From the NCBI RefSeq assembly GCF_047250385.1, contig NZ_JBLBVM010000053.1, positions 62,001-126,000 of the forward strand: 64,000 bases of DNA, read 5' to 3'. The notes beneath the pieces were generated by a model. The model worked only from the letters and a program-made list of their open reading frames with translations, had not been told where the DNA came from and ran no database searches. Source of the stretch: Glaciecola sp047250385. GTDB lineage: Bacteria > Pseudomonadota > Gammaproteobacteria > Enterobacterales > Alteromonadaceae. Positions 7,754-17,323 of the stretch are shown piece by piece. Position 1 is the first letter of the stretch. Each line of letters begins with the position of its first letter. Both the position numbers and the translations under genes were made by a program.

Positions 7754-10069
7754 TTAATATTCGTACTCATGAAACCATTGTATAAAACTTGGCGCGTTTA
7801 TTGGACGACAGATGTGATAACCCTGTGCCCATTCGCAACCGTACTTATCAAGTAGCAGCAAGGTTTCTTGGTTCTCAACGCCTTCTGCGACTATCTCCAT
7901 ACCAAATTGATGGCCTAATTCTACGACACTTTTTACGATCGTTTGATCAGACTCTTGTTGATCAAGCTTTAACACAAAGCTTTTGTCGATTTTCAAAATA
8001 TCTGCAGGCAACCTACTTAGATAGGATAGCGACGAGTAGCCCGTTCCGAAGTCATCAATCGCAATTTTGAATCCGGCTTCACGCATAGTGGATAGTTGTT
8101 GAACGGCTTGATTCAAATCTTTAACCAAATGCCCCTCGGTCATTTCAAATGAAAGAACGTCGGGTGGCAGGTTATATGCCGATAGCATAGTATTTATTGT
8201 CGCTAGCAAGTCCATATTCAATACGTCTTGCGCTGAGATGTTAATGGCAACCGTCACATCAATACCTTCAGCTCTAAAACTTTGAATGTCTTGAATTGCT
8301 TGCTGATAAACCCATGCTGTTACTTCACCTATAAAGCCTGCATGCTCGGCGACGGCGATGAAATCTTCAGGAGAAACAAAACCGAGCTCTTCATTGTTCC
8401 ATCGAATAAGTGCTTCAACGGCAGTGACTTTTTTATGTACGAGGTTAAGTTTAGGCTGATAGAAAAGTGCAAGCTCGCCTTGAGTGTTAGATAGTTCTTT
8501 TTTCAAGTTTTTAATAATTGATAAGCGTCTTGTATATTTTTCTTCTAAATCGGGCCTGAAGTGAAGTATGAATTCTCTTGTTATTTGCGCTTGGTCAATG
8601 ACGATATTCATTCTTCGAAATAAGTCGCTTGGCGTTTGTGAGTCAGAAGGGCAATTTATTACTCCAATAACCACCGTCATTGGCACACTGATGTCACCAG
8701 TTTGAACGTTTCCGTCCAATTGGCTTTTGATATTTCTAAGCTCATCTTCACTTAAAATCTTGTCAGGAACCCAAAGTAATTCGCCGCCGGTTAAACGCGC
8801 TGACAAACCACCTAAGTTGCGTACTCGTTCAGCTAGCTCTCGCAGACATAAGTCACCATTGTTGTATCCGAAGGTGTCATTGACCCCTCTAAAGCCGAAT
8901 ATGTTAATTCCGATAGCTTGAAAATCTACATTATCCTCAAATTTGCGACCCAATAAGACTTCAGCATGGTTGCGGTTATAAAGAGTTGTCAGCACATCGT
9001 GTTGCGCTTGATAAATCACCTTCTCTTCGCGGTCTTTAATATTGTCCTGCATGGTATTAAAGGCATTTGATAGTGTACTTAATTCCGAGGAATGCCCGTC
9101 GATATCAATTTTTACATCATACTCGCCAGCAGAGATATTTTTTGCATGGGAAGTGAGGGATAAAATCGGTTTAACTAATCGTCTTGAAAATAAAAGCCCT
9201 AAGAATATAGCTATAATGACTGAGAATAGCGCAATTAAACCAATACTTACTTGCAGGGAGATAAAATCTGAAAACACGCTTTTAACATTATTAGACAGCA
9301 TTATATCTATACTAAGGCCGTCTTTTTCTAGCAAAGTAAATGACGTGGAGATTAGCTTATTATCAGATGAGTATGCTTGCAGCGGCAACAGCAAGGAATC
9401 TACACCTTCAATTTGCACGTTTTGCACATATTGTTCTGGCTTTAATGTGCTAATTCGATAGCTTTCATCTCCGTCGACTTTTACGATTATGGTCGTATCA
9501 AGCTGAGTAATTTGTTTGAGTTGCTGGGCAACAGATTGGTCAATTTCAAAACCGATTAAGGCAACCGCGATTGAACGAGGCGCTTTCACATTTGAAAATA
9601 AGACTTGGTAAAGCTTATTGTTTAAAGAGAGTATAGAACTTGAGTTCCCTTGTTGTTTAGCGGTCTCAATTAGATTTGGATAGGCAAAAGGTAATTGTTC
9701 ACTGATCAGGTTAGGTACGCTAGTAATAGTCTTTGCATCAAGGGAGAAAAGAGCCATTAGGTCTGCTTCTATGCGGCTTCCATGGTTCGCAAGGGCGCTA
9801 TCAATCGTGAGTTTATCTCTGCTTGCAACAACTTGTTTAAAACCAAAATCATTCGTTAAGACAGTGGCAGAGTTACTCAGCTGCTTCTCTCGATTATCTA
9901 AAACTTGTGTCAGTACGTTGCGGGCGATCTCTAAATCACTTTTCAATCGAGATGCGGCTTGCTCACTTGTCGATTTCCACACAAACAAAACAATAACGAG
10001 GCTCGTGACAACGACGATACCTATTATCAGTTTATTAATTCGCAGGTTTAAAGACTGTTGCATTTTCAA
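7754..10069 (-). CDS. Membrane GGDEF-EAL protein with degenerate GGDEF, probable c-di-GMP phosphodiesterase
   Basis: 771 residues: one membrane helix (about 13-32), a periplasmic sensory region of about 235 residues, a second helix (about 270-292), a HAMP linker, a GGDEF domain (about 355-510) and an EAL domain (about 530-770). The GGDEF active loop reads RLTGGELLW instead of GG(D/E)EF, so cyclase activity is unlikely. The EAL side keeps its catalytic set: AVEALIRW, NISAQDV, FEMTEGHLV, IDDFGTGYSSLSYL and AEGVEN. The likely net activity is hydrolysis of cyclic-di-GMP under periplasmic control. Second gene of the operon, starting immediately after the cupredoxin-like gene ends. Confidence 0.92.
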   Translation of the reverse strand: MKMQQSLNLRINKLIIGIVVVTSLVIVLFVWKSTSEQAASRLKSDLEIARNVLTQVLDNREKQLSNSATVLTNDFGFKQVVASRDKLTIDSALANHGSRIEADLMALFSLDAKTITSVPNLISEQLPFAYPNLIETAKQQGNSSSILSLNNKLYQVLFSNVKAPRSIAVALIGFEIDQSVAQQLKQITQLDTTIIVKVDGDESYRISTLKPEQYVQNVQIEGVDSLLLPLQAYSSDNKLISTSFTLLEKDGLSIDIMLSNNVKSVFSDFISLQVSIGLIALFSVIIAIFLGLLFSRRLVKPILSLTSHAKNISAGEYDVKIDIDGHSSELSTLSNAFNTMQDNIKDREEKVIYQAQHDVLTTLYNRNHAEVLLGRKFEDNVDFQAIGINIFGFRGVNDTFGYNNGDLCLRELAERVRNLGGLSARLTGGELLWVPDKILSEDELRNIKSQLDGNVQTGDISVPMTVVIGVINCPSDSQTPSDLFRRMNIVIDQAQITREFILHFRPDLEEKYTRRLSIIKNLKKELSNTQGELALFYQPKLNLVHKKVTAVEALIRWNNEELGFVSPEDFIAVAEHAGFIGEVTAWVYQQAIQDIQSFRAEGIDVTVAINISAQDVLNMDLLATINTMLSAYNLPPDVLSFEMTEGHLVKDLNQAVQQLSTMREAGFKIAIDDFGTGYSSLSYLSRLPADILKIDKSFVLKLDQQESDQTIVKSVVELGHQFGMEIVAEGVENQETLLLLDKYGCEWAQGYHICRPINAPSFIQWFHEYEY

Positions 10070-10738
10070 TTAGCTACCAAATTTTTTCTTAAATCCCTTG
10101 TCATCTTTAGGTGCCTCAATCTGAATTGTGAGCGGCAATACTATATCGTGACTCGTTTTATTTCTTTTTAAGTTTAGTTTTACCCGCTCAGTTTGCATTA
10201 ACGATAATTCTGGATGCCAAACGTTCAGTTCAATAAACTCAGCTGGCTTTACAGTATCACCAAAATCTACAGACGCTATCCCTTCGTTATCGGTCATAAC
10301 AGTTAATTCGTTATCATTGACATAAATATAGCCAATCATGTTGTCATGGATATTGCAGCCAAGCACAACAACACCTGCACTTTTAAAGGCCAAAGGCTGC
10401 GCTTCACTGCCGCTAAATAATTTTATTTCAAATTGGTTAGGATTCGAAAAACTATAAACATGATGCCTTATATCATCACTATTTGGAAAGTCTACTGCTT
10501 GATCTTTTTGTACTACTAAAACCTTGGGCGAAAACTGTTTGTTCACCTGATCCATTATTTCTGTCTGTGTTTGCTTCTCCACAGGTATTTCAGGGAAAGA
10601 AATGACAGCATCTGGAACTGCGCGACCATTCACATCAACGATCTTAAATTTCATTGTATCTGCTTCGACGGTTTGCGTATAAAGCGTTGCGACAAATGCG
10701 ATAAACAAATGCCATCTAATCTGTCTTAATATTAACAA
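10070..10738 (-). CDS. Periplasmic cupredoxin-like protein (MauL/methylamine-utilisation-like)
   Basis: 222 residues beginning with TTG; this start is needed to include the signal peptide (hydrophobic to about residue 26, ending TVEA), and a purine-rich site precedes it. The middle has copper-site features of cupredoxins: an upstream histidine in IRHHVYSF and the loop GCNIHDNMIGYIYV, which supplies Cys, His and Met ligands in order. Such proteins are often annotated 'methylamine utilization protein' although no methylamine genes are here. It heads the operon that continues into a GGDEF-EAL sensor, a DUF3034 protein and a haemoglobin lipoprotein; a role in sensing or moving electrons in the periplasm fits the context. 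Confidence 0.78.
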   Translation of the reverse strand: MLILRQIRWHLFIAFVATLYTQTVEADTMKFKIVDVNGRAVPDAVISFPEIPVEKQTQTEIMDQVNKQFSPKVLVVQKDQAVDFPNSDDIRHHVYSFSNPNQFEIKLFSGSEAQPLAFKSAGVVVLGCNIHDNMIGYIYVNDNELTVMTDNEGIASVDFGDTVKPAEFIELNVWHPELSLMQTERVKLNLKRNKTSHDIVLPLTIQIEAPKDDKGFKKKFGS

Positions 10739-10993
10739 TTCAAATTCTCTTCAAAGGTTTATCTGGGACTGTACAATATCAAACTATTGTTATTGTTTAG
10801 CATAAGGGCTAATAATTAGGTATAAATACTTATATTTAGTTTTAAAGAAATGAATGTAAATGTCGATAACAAAGAAGCGAAAGAATTTGAATATTAATAT
10901 CCGTGGTCGTGGCTTAACATTGAATACTAATTCAACAAAGATGAGCTATCGTGACTAATCCAATTTTATCCATTTTCTAATTATGAAAGCTTA

Positions 10994-12211
10994 ATGAAAA
11001 AGACAATATTCCCAAACTTATACCGTAACTACATATTTAGCTTTTTATTAGCAACGTCGTTGTTTTTACACGGTGTTGGTCAAGCAGAAGAGTCTCGAGT
11101 TGAGTTTTCCGGCTTTGCTAGGGCTGTGGTGGGAAGTCTTGATGAAAAAAACCTCGATTTTCTTGGCTACGATAATGACTATTCATTTAGTGAGCAAAGC
11201 TTATTAGCTTTGCGCGCAGATTTTGCGTTGTCAGAGTCATTTTCAATTGTCGCGCAGGCAATTGGTCACACATCTGATGCAAGAGATAGTGGTATTCAGT
11301 GGTTATATTTAGATTATGCTCCTACGCAGAATTTATCTTTAAAATTAGGTCGCCAACGTATTCCATTGTTTAACTACAGTGATGTGATTGATGTTGGCTT
11401 TGCTTATTCTTGGATCACTCCTCCCATACAAGTTTATACCACCTATATATTCTCTGAGTTTGACGGCATTCTGAGTCGTTACGATTTTACTACAAAATCT
11501 ATGTCAGGTTCTGTAGGTGCTTATTTGGGGCAGTTTGATGGAGAAATTCAAATTGTTGGCGAAGAAAAAGATACAAAAGTGGACTACGTAGGTGGCGTTT
11601 TTAGCTCAATAAATTTAAATAACTTTACTTTTAGCGCGGCTTACCATAGAGGTAAGGCGGAAGCTGATATTCCCGAATTAAACGAGTTTCAAAACATTCT
11701 TCGTTTGTTCAATTTTAATCAAAGTGCAGATGATTTGAGAATTGATGCTAAAGCTAGCTTTTTTAAAGTCGGGCTTACTTATAATAGTCTTGATTTTTTT
11801 GTTGAGTCTGAGTTTACTAAGATAAAAGCAAACTCGTCGTTCGTTCCAGCCGTTGATGCTTCGTATCTTATGGCGGGTTATAATTTCTCGCCATTTAGTG
11901 TGCATGCAACAATTGCGCAAAGCAAAGTACACTATCAGGCACCAGTCAATGAAATCCCGCTAGGGGTAAATCCTCAATTAGACGGTCTACACTATGGGTT
12001 TAATCAAATTTTCGCATCTCTACCTATCGATAATTTAAAGTCACTCACTTTAGGTGCTCGTTATGATTGGAAGCATAATATTGCCTTCAAAGCTGAAGTG
12101 ACAGTATTAAAAGGGGATGACAATGAACGTTCATTTTTTATTGTCACCGATACTTCGCTGCCAGGGCGTGAGGCTACGCTGTTTCAACTCGCTGCGGAAT
12201 GGGTGTTTTAA
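10994..12211 (+). CDS. Porin-like outer-membrane beta-barrel protein
   Basis: 405 residues with a signal peptide cleaved near GQAEE. The mature protein starts VEFSGFARAVVG and alternates short strands with polar loops throughout, ending FQLAAEWVF with a C-terminal phenylalanine, the Omp85 recognition signal of outer-membrane barrels. KLGRQRIPLFNYSD in the first third matches the strand/loop typical of general and phosphate-type porins. Its stop codon overlaps the start of the PstS-like gene (TAATG), so the two are coupled. Transcribed divergently from the cupredoxin/EAL operon across a 255-bp gap. Confidence 0.8.
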   Translation: MKKTIFPNLYRNYIFSFLLATSLFLHGVGQAEESRVEFSGFARAVVGSLDEKNLDFLGYDNDYSFSEQSLLALRADFALSESFSIVAQAIGHTSDARDSGIQWLYLDYAPTQNLSLKLGRQRIPLFNYSDVIDVGFAYSWITPPIQVYTTYIFSEFDGILSRYDFTTKSMSGSVGAYLGQFDGEIQIVGEEKDTKVDYVGGVFSSINLNNFTFSAAYHRGKAEADIPELNEFQNILRLFNFNQSADDLRIDAKASFFKVGLTYNSLDFFVESEFTKIKANSSFVPAVDASYLMAGYNFSPFSVHATIAQSKVHYQAPVNEIPLGVNPQLDGLHYGFNQIFASLPIDNLKSLTLGARYDWKHNIAFKAEVTVLKGDDNERSFFIVTDTSLPGREATLFQLAAEWVF

Positions 12212-12639
12212 TGAAGCTCCGCGTTCCTCTCTCAATTACGAAACTCGGATTGCTGTGCATCATGTGTGCACCAGGGGTGGTAAGCGCATCACTGCTTGTC
12301 GTTGGTAATGTCGATCCGCCAATTACATTAAGTAAGTCAGAAGTGAAAGCAATATTTATGGGTGGGGCTAATTCTCACCAATTAAAAGCCGTGGCACTTC
12401 CACCTGAAAATAAAACGCGTAAGCAATTTAATGCAAAAGTGGTTGGCATGACAGAGTCTCGAATTCAATCTTATTGGGCACAAATGAGATTTTCAGGCCG
12501 TCAAAAACCGCCAAGAGAGTTTGCTAACGAGCAACAGCTTCTTGATTACTTACTTGAAAATCCGGGTACAGTTGCTTATGTGAGCAGCGAAGTAGAACTG
12601 GATGAGCGTTTAGTGGTTTTGTATCAAGTTGGAAATTAA
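12211..12639 (+). CDS. Small PstS-like periplasmic binding protein
   Basis: About 142 residues from the ATG at 12211, which overlaps the porin stop codon. A signal peptide is followed by VVGNVDPPITLSKSEVKAIF and an FMGG motif, then a core of the phosphate-binding-protein fold, ending in NPGTVAYVSS. These single-domain PstS-like proteins lack a full transporter operon and are frequently found beside GGDEF/EAL sensors and porins, as here. Ligand unknown; it could present phosphate or another anion to the sensor domain of the neighbouring diguanylate cyclase, which is inference from context. Confidence 0.78.
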   Translation: MKLRVPLSITKLGLLCIMCAPGVVSASLLVVGNVDPPITLSKSEVKAIFMGGANSHQLKAVALPPENKTRKQFNAKVVGMTESRIQSYWAQMRFSGRQKPPREFANEQQLLDYLLENPGTVAYVSSEVELDERLVVLYQVGN

Positions 12640-12679
12640 ATAAAACGTTCTTGTCTGAACACTCTTACTTAATCATCTT

Positions 12680-12727
12680 TTCCTGTGATCATTAATTATT
12701 AATAGAACTCACAGGAATTGTTAACTT
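12680..12727. terminator. Inverted repeat between convergent genes
   Basis: TTCCTGTGA and TCACAGGAA form a perfect 9-bp stem with a 30-base AT-rich loop in the 101-bp gap between the PstS-like gene and the convergent GGDEF-EAL gene. Position suggests a bidirectional terminator; the T-tracts are short, so this is not certain. Confidence 0.5.
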
Positions 12728-12740
12728 ATTTTCTAATCTA

Positions 12741-14855
12741 CTAAAGATTAAAAGGCAGTTTCTTTTTACTTTCTTTCTTATAAGGTTTAGCCAGCAGAGA
12801 CTCTAAATCTGTTGGTTTACCGAATAAATATCCCTGTAATTGATGACATCCATGGGCAACCAAAAACTCCATCTGTTGACGAGTTTCAACGCCTTCAGCA
12901 CAAATATTCAGGTTAAGCTGCTTAGCCATTTCAATAACAGTTTTAGTCACAAGTGTACTGCGTTTAGAAATTCCTAAGTTATCGACAAACTGCTTATCAA
13001 TTTTCAGTGTGTTGAGCTGGATTTGTGTCAGATAGCTTAGTGATGAGTAGCCCGTACCAAAATCGTCCAGGGCAATTGATGAGCCAAGACCTCTGACATT
13101 CTCAAAGAACTTATTCGCCATATCAAAGTTTTCAAGGTAGGTAGATTCAGTGACTTCAAATTCTATACATTGTGGGTTAATCAAATAACGCTCATAAAGA
13201 GCAGTTATTAGATCCAAAATTTTATTATTCATTAAATCATGTGCAGATAAGTTCACGGAAATAACAGTGTTTTCGCCAAAATGATTCAATATTTTAGAGT
13301 AGTCGAACAATACTTCTTTCAATAACCATTCAGTAATTTGATTTATTTTGCCGCTTTGTTCAGCAATAATAATAAACTCAGTGGGTGATACAAAGCCAAG
13401 CTCTGGGCTATTCCATCTTAATAGCGCTTCAAAACCAACGATGTCTTCATTGGAATTTACTTTTGGCTGATAGTAAACTTGGAATTCATCGTTTCGTAGG
13501 CCTGCGGCAATGCTATTCGCAATTACGAGTCGACGCTTATTATCTTCCATCATCTCAGCAACGAATATCGTATGAGTATTCTTACCTTGAACTTTGGACT
13601 TGTACATCGCAACATCAGCATTACTAACAAAATCGCTTAAGTTATAGTTTGCATCTGTAGCTCGTGCGATACCCAAGCTCACACTAATCTGTATTTCCCA
13701 ATCATTAATATAGAAAGGTTTACTAATTTCTTTGATAATGCGTTCAGCAATATCGGTGACAACAAAGTCGTTTGGATCGTTGTATAGTAGAATTAGGAAT
13801 TCATCACCACCTAAGCGCGCTATTACATCGCCATGGCGCAGGAATCGTTGGGTACGTTTACTCGCTTCAATTAGTAATTTATCACCTACTTCATGACCGT
13901 GAGTGTCGTTTACGCCTTTAAAACCATCTAAGTCAAAGTAAAGTAAGACCATATCATCATGATCGTTCTGAGCCGCACTTAATGATTTACGCAGAGTTTC
14001 CATAAAGAATTGGCGGTTTGGTAGGCCTGTTAAACTGTCAAAATTAGCCAGTCTTTCCATGTCCTTGCGCTGTTGCATTAACTGTTCAGTGTACTGTTTG
14101 TTCTTTATTTCTTCTGTGTGGATTGTATCCATCATACTACTGATTTCATTGCTTAAATCGATAACTTCCTGCTTACCGTCAACATTGATATCGATACTGT
14201 AATCGTTGGTTTCTTTAATCTTGTGCGCTAATCGGGCTAGCTTTTGGAAAGGTAATAGCATTCTACTGTTAAACCACAATGACAGAGCAATACCCATGCC
14301 GATAACCACAAAGGTTAGAGGCAGCACGGTGTATAGTAATGAAAGCTTGCTTCGATTAAGGGGCTTATCTAGGTCATTTACGATAAGTAAGTAGCCACTT
14401 GGCATATCTTTTTCGCCAACTAACTTATAAGAAATAAGCTCGCCATCTTTGGTCGACATACCGAGTTTGAAATTGCTGAGTTGGTCCAAATCTACTTGGA
14501 TTTGAAGTTTGTCATCGACTTGAAGTGTTTCACCCACATATGTTTCAAGCTGGTTATAGTCTTTGTCGAAAACAACAGCGTACTTTACGTTTTCATACTC
14601 TTCTAAACGAAGAAGCATAGTGGAGATTGATATATTGTCGATCTCAGAGTCATTCAAAATGCCAAATAAATCATAGGCCATGTTGTTAGATAGGCCATCA
14701 AGATCGCCTGTTACAGCCTCTCTGTAAAGGTCTTCATGAACGAAGATAGAAAAACTTAAAACGGCCGTACACAAAACCGCAATAGCTAAACTATTGATGG
14801 CGGTAAGGGTCGATCGGATCGTTTTGAATATCATGCAATCATTATAGAGATGCAC
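12741..14855 (-). CDS. Membrane HAMP-GGDEF-EAL protein, both catalytic motifs intact
   Basis: 704 residues; a second ATG at codon 8 is a possible start. Two membrane helices flank a short periplasmic sensor of about 130 residues, followed by HAMP, a GGDEF domain (about 265-430) and an EAL domain (about 445-690). The cyclase loop RLGGDEFLIL is complete, and so is the EAL core: GFEALLRWN, VNLSAHDL, FEVTESTYL, LDDFGTGYSSLSYL, CAEGVETRQQ. It may therefore make and break cyclic-di-GMP. It converges on the porin/PstS-like pair, a pairing that suggests the binding protein feeds its periplasmic sensor. Confidence 0.92.
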   Translation of the reverse strand: MHLYNDCMIFKTIRSTLTAINSLAIAVLCTAVLSFSIFVHEDLYREAVTGDLDGLSNNMAYDLFGILNDSEIDNISISTMLLRLEEYENVKYAVVFDKDYNQLETYVGETLQVDDKLQIQVDLDQLSNFKLGMSTKDGELISYKLVGEKDMPSGYLLIVNDLDKPLNRSKLSLLYTVLPLTFVVIGMGIALSLWFNSRMLLPFQKLARLAHKIKETNDYSIDINVDGKQEVIDLSNEISSMMDTIHTEEIKNKQYTEQLMQQRKDMERLANFDSLTGLPNRQFFMETLRKSLSAAQNDHDDMVLLYFDLDGFKGVNDTHGHEVGDKLLIEASKRTQRFLRHGDVIARLGGDEFLILLYNDPNDFVVTDIAERIIKEISKPFYINDWEIQISVSLGIARATDANYNLSDFVSNADVAMYKSKVQGKNTHTIFVAEMMEDNKRRLVIANSIAAGLRNDEFQVYYQPKVNSNEDIVGFEALLRWNSPELGFVSPTEFIIIAEQSGKINQITEWLLKEVLFDYSKILNHFGENTVISVNLSAHDLMNNKILDLITALYERYLINPQCIEFEVTESTYLENFDMANKFFENVRGLGSSIALDDFGTGYSSLSYLTQIQLNTLKIDKQFVDNLGISKRSTLVTKTVIEMAKQLNLNICAEGVETRQQMEFLVAHGCHQLQGYLFGKPTDLESLLAKPYKKESKKKLPFNL

Positions 14856-15205
14856 TTTTAAATTAAAAGACTTACATTAACTTAGAGCGTATGTCTTCAT
14901 ATAGAAGGGTATAAATATTGGCGACTATTGAGCGTTAGTTTCACTTAGTTGTCTTTAAAGTCTCGAAATTACACATATTTTGGATAATTAATGGAACGAC
15001 AATTGTGAAAGTGATTTAATTCCATCACACTGATGATTCTGGAGCACTCAATTTTTGATGCGTTTTACAGTGTGATTAATGCCGCCGAGTAATAGTGCTG
15101 TTGAAGAGTGATAATAAATGGTGCTGAGATATAGCGGTGATGAAAAGTGGTAAACAATAAAGCCAATGAATAGCGCTAATAAAAGACGTTTTTAAAGGAA
15201 AAAGA
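14856..15205. other. Divergent intergenic region, about 350 bp
   Basis: Lies between the start of the GGDEF-EAL gene on the minus strand and the PH-domain operon on the plus strand, so it must hold both promoters. I see no open frame with coding character, no strong palindrome and no RNA motif. An A-rich ribosome site (AAAGGAAAAAG) ends it just before the ATG at 15206. Confidence 0.5.
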
Positions 15206-15748
15206 ATGAGCTCAGATATTGTGTCAAACCAGCAGGTTAATCTAGACGGGAACTTCAAGGTAGAGGATATGTCACTGCATTCTCTTTCCCCTAAGTACCG
15301 CAGTGTCAGTATCATAATGTCCCTTGTGATAGGCACCATCTTTATTACTATTCTATTGTTATTTGTAATACAGCCTTTCTTTTCAATGCCACAAGGATTT
15401 CTTGATAATTACTATATCGGACTGTTAATCATAGGACTTTTAACTCTTTGGTCAGTTTTATACACCGTCTTAGCCTTTCCTAAGATGAAATATGCGTTGC
15501 GAGAGTTTGACGTTCACTATCAATCAGGTTTGATCTTCTTTCGTACGGTCAGTCAACCAATTATGCGAATTCAACATATTGAAATTGAGCGGGGGCCTAT
15601 TGAGCGCAGTGCCGGCTTATCTACCTTACAAGTATATAGCGCAGGTGGTTCAGGTCATACATTTGAAATTCCAGGATTAGAATATGAAAAAGCGATTGAG
15701 TTGCGTCAGTTCATTTTAAATCACAAGGATGTTAGCCAAGATGGATAG
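15206..15748 (+). CDS. YdbS-like membrane protein with bacterial PH (bPH2) domain
   Basis: 180 residues: a soluble N-terminus, two membrane helices (about 35-58 and 70-92) and a C-terminal bPH2 domain of about 80 residues with the characteristic VHYQSGLIFFRTVSQPIMRI and HIEIERGPIERSAGL, which form its first strands and turn. YdbS/YdbT-type pairs are inner-membrane proteins; the PH-like fold binds peptides or lipids, and the exact function is unsettled. It overlaps the following large PH-domain gene, so the pair is an operon, the standard arrangement. Confidence 0.8.
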   Translation: MSSDIVSNQQVNLDGNFKVEDMSLHSLSPKYRSVSIIMSLVIGTIFITILLLFVIQPFFSMPQGFLDNYYIGLLIIGLLTLWSVLYTVLAFPKMKYALREFDVHYQSGLIFFRTVSQPIMRIQHIEIERGPIERSAGLSTLQVYSAGGSGHTFEIPGLEYEKAIELRQFILNHKDVSQDG

Positions 15749-17321
15749 TCCAAAGGATTTGAATACTCACGGAAGTCCAATGAGGGTTACAGAATTACAA
15801 AATGATGAATGGCAGCGCTTATCACCAATCAGCATCGTTTATTTTACAGTGCATGCTATTTTTAATTTCGCTAATGCTTTATTTTATCTGATACCCGCAA
15901 TTGCATTAAATATTTCTAAAATAAAAGAAAACCCACAGATAGCTCTAATTGTCGTATTAGGCATATTACTGATATTTGTCATTATGGGTGCACTAAATTA
16001 CTGGTTCTATCGATTTAAGGTAGGTCAATCGAGAATTGAAATTAAGCAGGGGGTTTTCAAGAAGTCTCATATCGATCTTCCATTTGAGCGCATTCAAAAT
16101 GTAAAGTTATCCCAACCCATTTACTATCGAATAAATGATTATTCGTGCATTGAATTGGATACTGCGGGAAGTGCGAAACAAGAAGCGAAGATTATCGCGT
16201 TGAAGACGCCACTTGCTCAGAAATTCCGACTAAAGATATTAGAGAATTTAGCGAATGGCAGTCGTGACGGCGATCCTGCCGATGCGAATCATGTCGATGG
16301 AAGTGGCTCAGATGAAGTAGTTTTGAACCGTCGGAGCATTCGTGATCTTATTATTCACGGTTTAACTAATAACAGAATTTGGATTTTTCTTGGTGCGCTT
16401 GCGCCCTTTTACAATGCAATATCAGAGGGCCTCTCTGAATTTTTTGTAACTATAGGCTTTGATGCGCAAGCTTATTTTAGTTTGGAAACACAGGCGTGGT
16501 GGGAATTTGGTTTACACGTTTTGTCAGTTGTAATGGTGGTGATGCTTGTAGTGGTGTCGTTATCCGTTGCCGGTGCCATTTTGATGTTCTATAACTTCAC
16601 TTTGAGTAAAACTAATGACCGCTATATTCGTCGCTCTGGCTTACTTACCAAGCACGAAGTGAGTATGAAACTAAGCCGGATACAAATAATGGTTCAAGCT
16701 CAAGACTGGCTAGATGTGCTTTTAGGAAGAGTAAACTTATTATTTGAACAAAACACATCTGGGGCGGTAAGGAACAATCAAGGTAGCGAGCAAATGGCAA
16801 ATAAATTACTCGTACCATCAGTAACACTATCGGAATCACAAGCATTGATGAAAGATGCTATGCCCACGCAAAGACTCAGTGAGCAAGTGTTTAGCGCAAT
16901 CTCTAAACGGTATATATTGCGCGGTATACTCTTTTTGGGATTGCCACTAAGCGGTATCATCTTTGCAATTATTTATCAAAATAAACCGATTGTAGCGCTG
17001 ATAGCTGCGAGTATCGTTTTTGCGTTGATAACGCTTATTTATAGTATCAGTTGGAAGCGATGGGGGTTTAGTTACGACACTGACTATATTTACGTGCGAA
17101 AGGGTTTTTTGGGTGTTGATTATTATTGCTTTCCTATACATAAAGTTCAGCAAGTGCAGTTCAAACAAAGTAGTTTTATGAGGCCCTATCGCTTGGCAAC
17201 ACTAAAAGTAGTCTTAGCTTCGGGTGTAAAGCACATCCCTTACATGCCAGCTAAAGAAGTGCAGGAAATTATCAATATGACTTTGGATAGACTTGTTACC
17301 GATAAGCGCTCTTGGATGTAG
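15741..17321 (+). CDS. YdbT-like membrane protein with three bPH2 domains
   Basis: About 526 residues from the ATG at 15741; an ATG at 15729 is in frame but sits directly on the AAGG ribosome site. Paired membrane helices alternate with three bPH2 repeats: the first near RIEIKQGVFKKSHIDLPFER, the second near RRSGLLTKHEVSMKLSRIQ, the third near YVRKGFLGVDYYCFPIHKVQ. Each repeat has the strand-turn-strand and the conserved I/V-Q pair of the family. It partners the preceding YdbS-like gene, which it overlaps by eight bases. Confidence 0.82.
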   Translation: MDSPKDLNTHGSPMRVTELQNDEWQRLSPISIVYFTVHAIFNFANALFYLIPAIALNISKIKENPQIALIVVLGILLIFVIMGALNYWFYRFKVGQSRIEIKQGVFKKSHIDLPFERIQNVKLSQPIYYRINDYSCIELDTAGSAKQEAKIIALKTPLAQKFRLKILENLANGSRDGDPADANHVDGSGSDEVVLNRRSIRDLIIHGLTNNRIWIFLGALAPFYNAISEGLSEFFVTIGFDAQAYFSLETQAWWEFGLHVLSVVMVVMLVVVSLSVAGAILMFYNFTLSKTNDRYIRRSGLLTKHEVSMKLSRIQIMVQAQDWLDVLLGRVNLLFEQNTSGAVRNNQGSEQMANKLLVPSVTLSESQALMKDAMPTQRLSEQVFSAISKRYILRGILFLGLPLSGIIFAIIYQNKPIVALIAASIVFALITLIYSISWKRWGFSYDTDYIYVRKGFLGVDYYCFPIHKVQQVQFKQSSFMRPYRLATLKVVLASGVKHIPYMPAKEVQEIINMTLDRLVTDKRSWM

Positions 17322-17323
17322 CT

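Noticed and set aside
15076..15339. 87-codon minus-strand frame before the PH-domain genes
   Set aside because: It overlaps the well-supported YdbS-like gene on the other strand and has no ribosome site.
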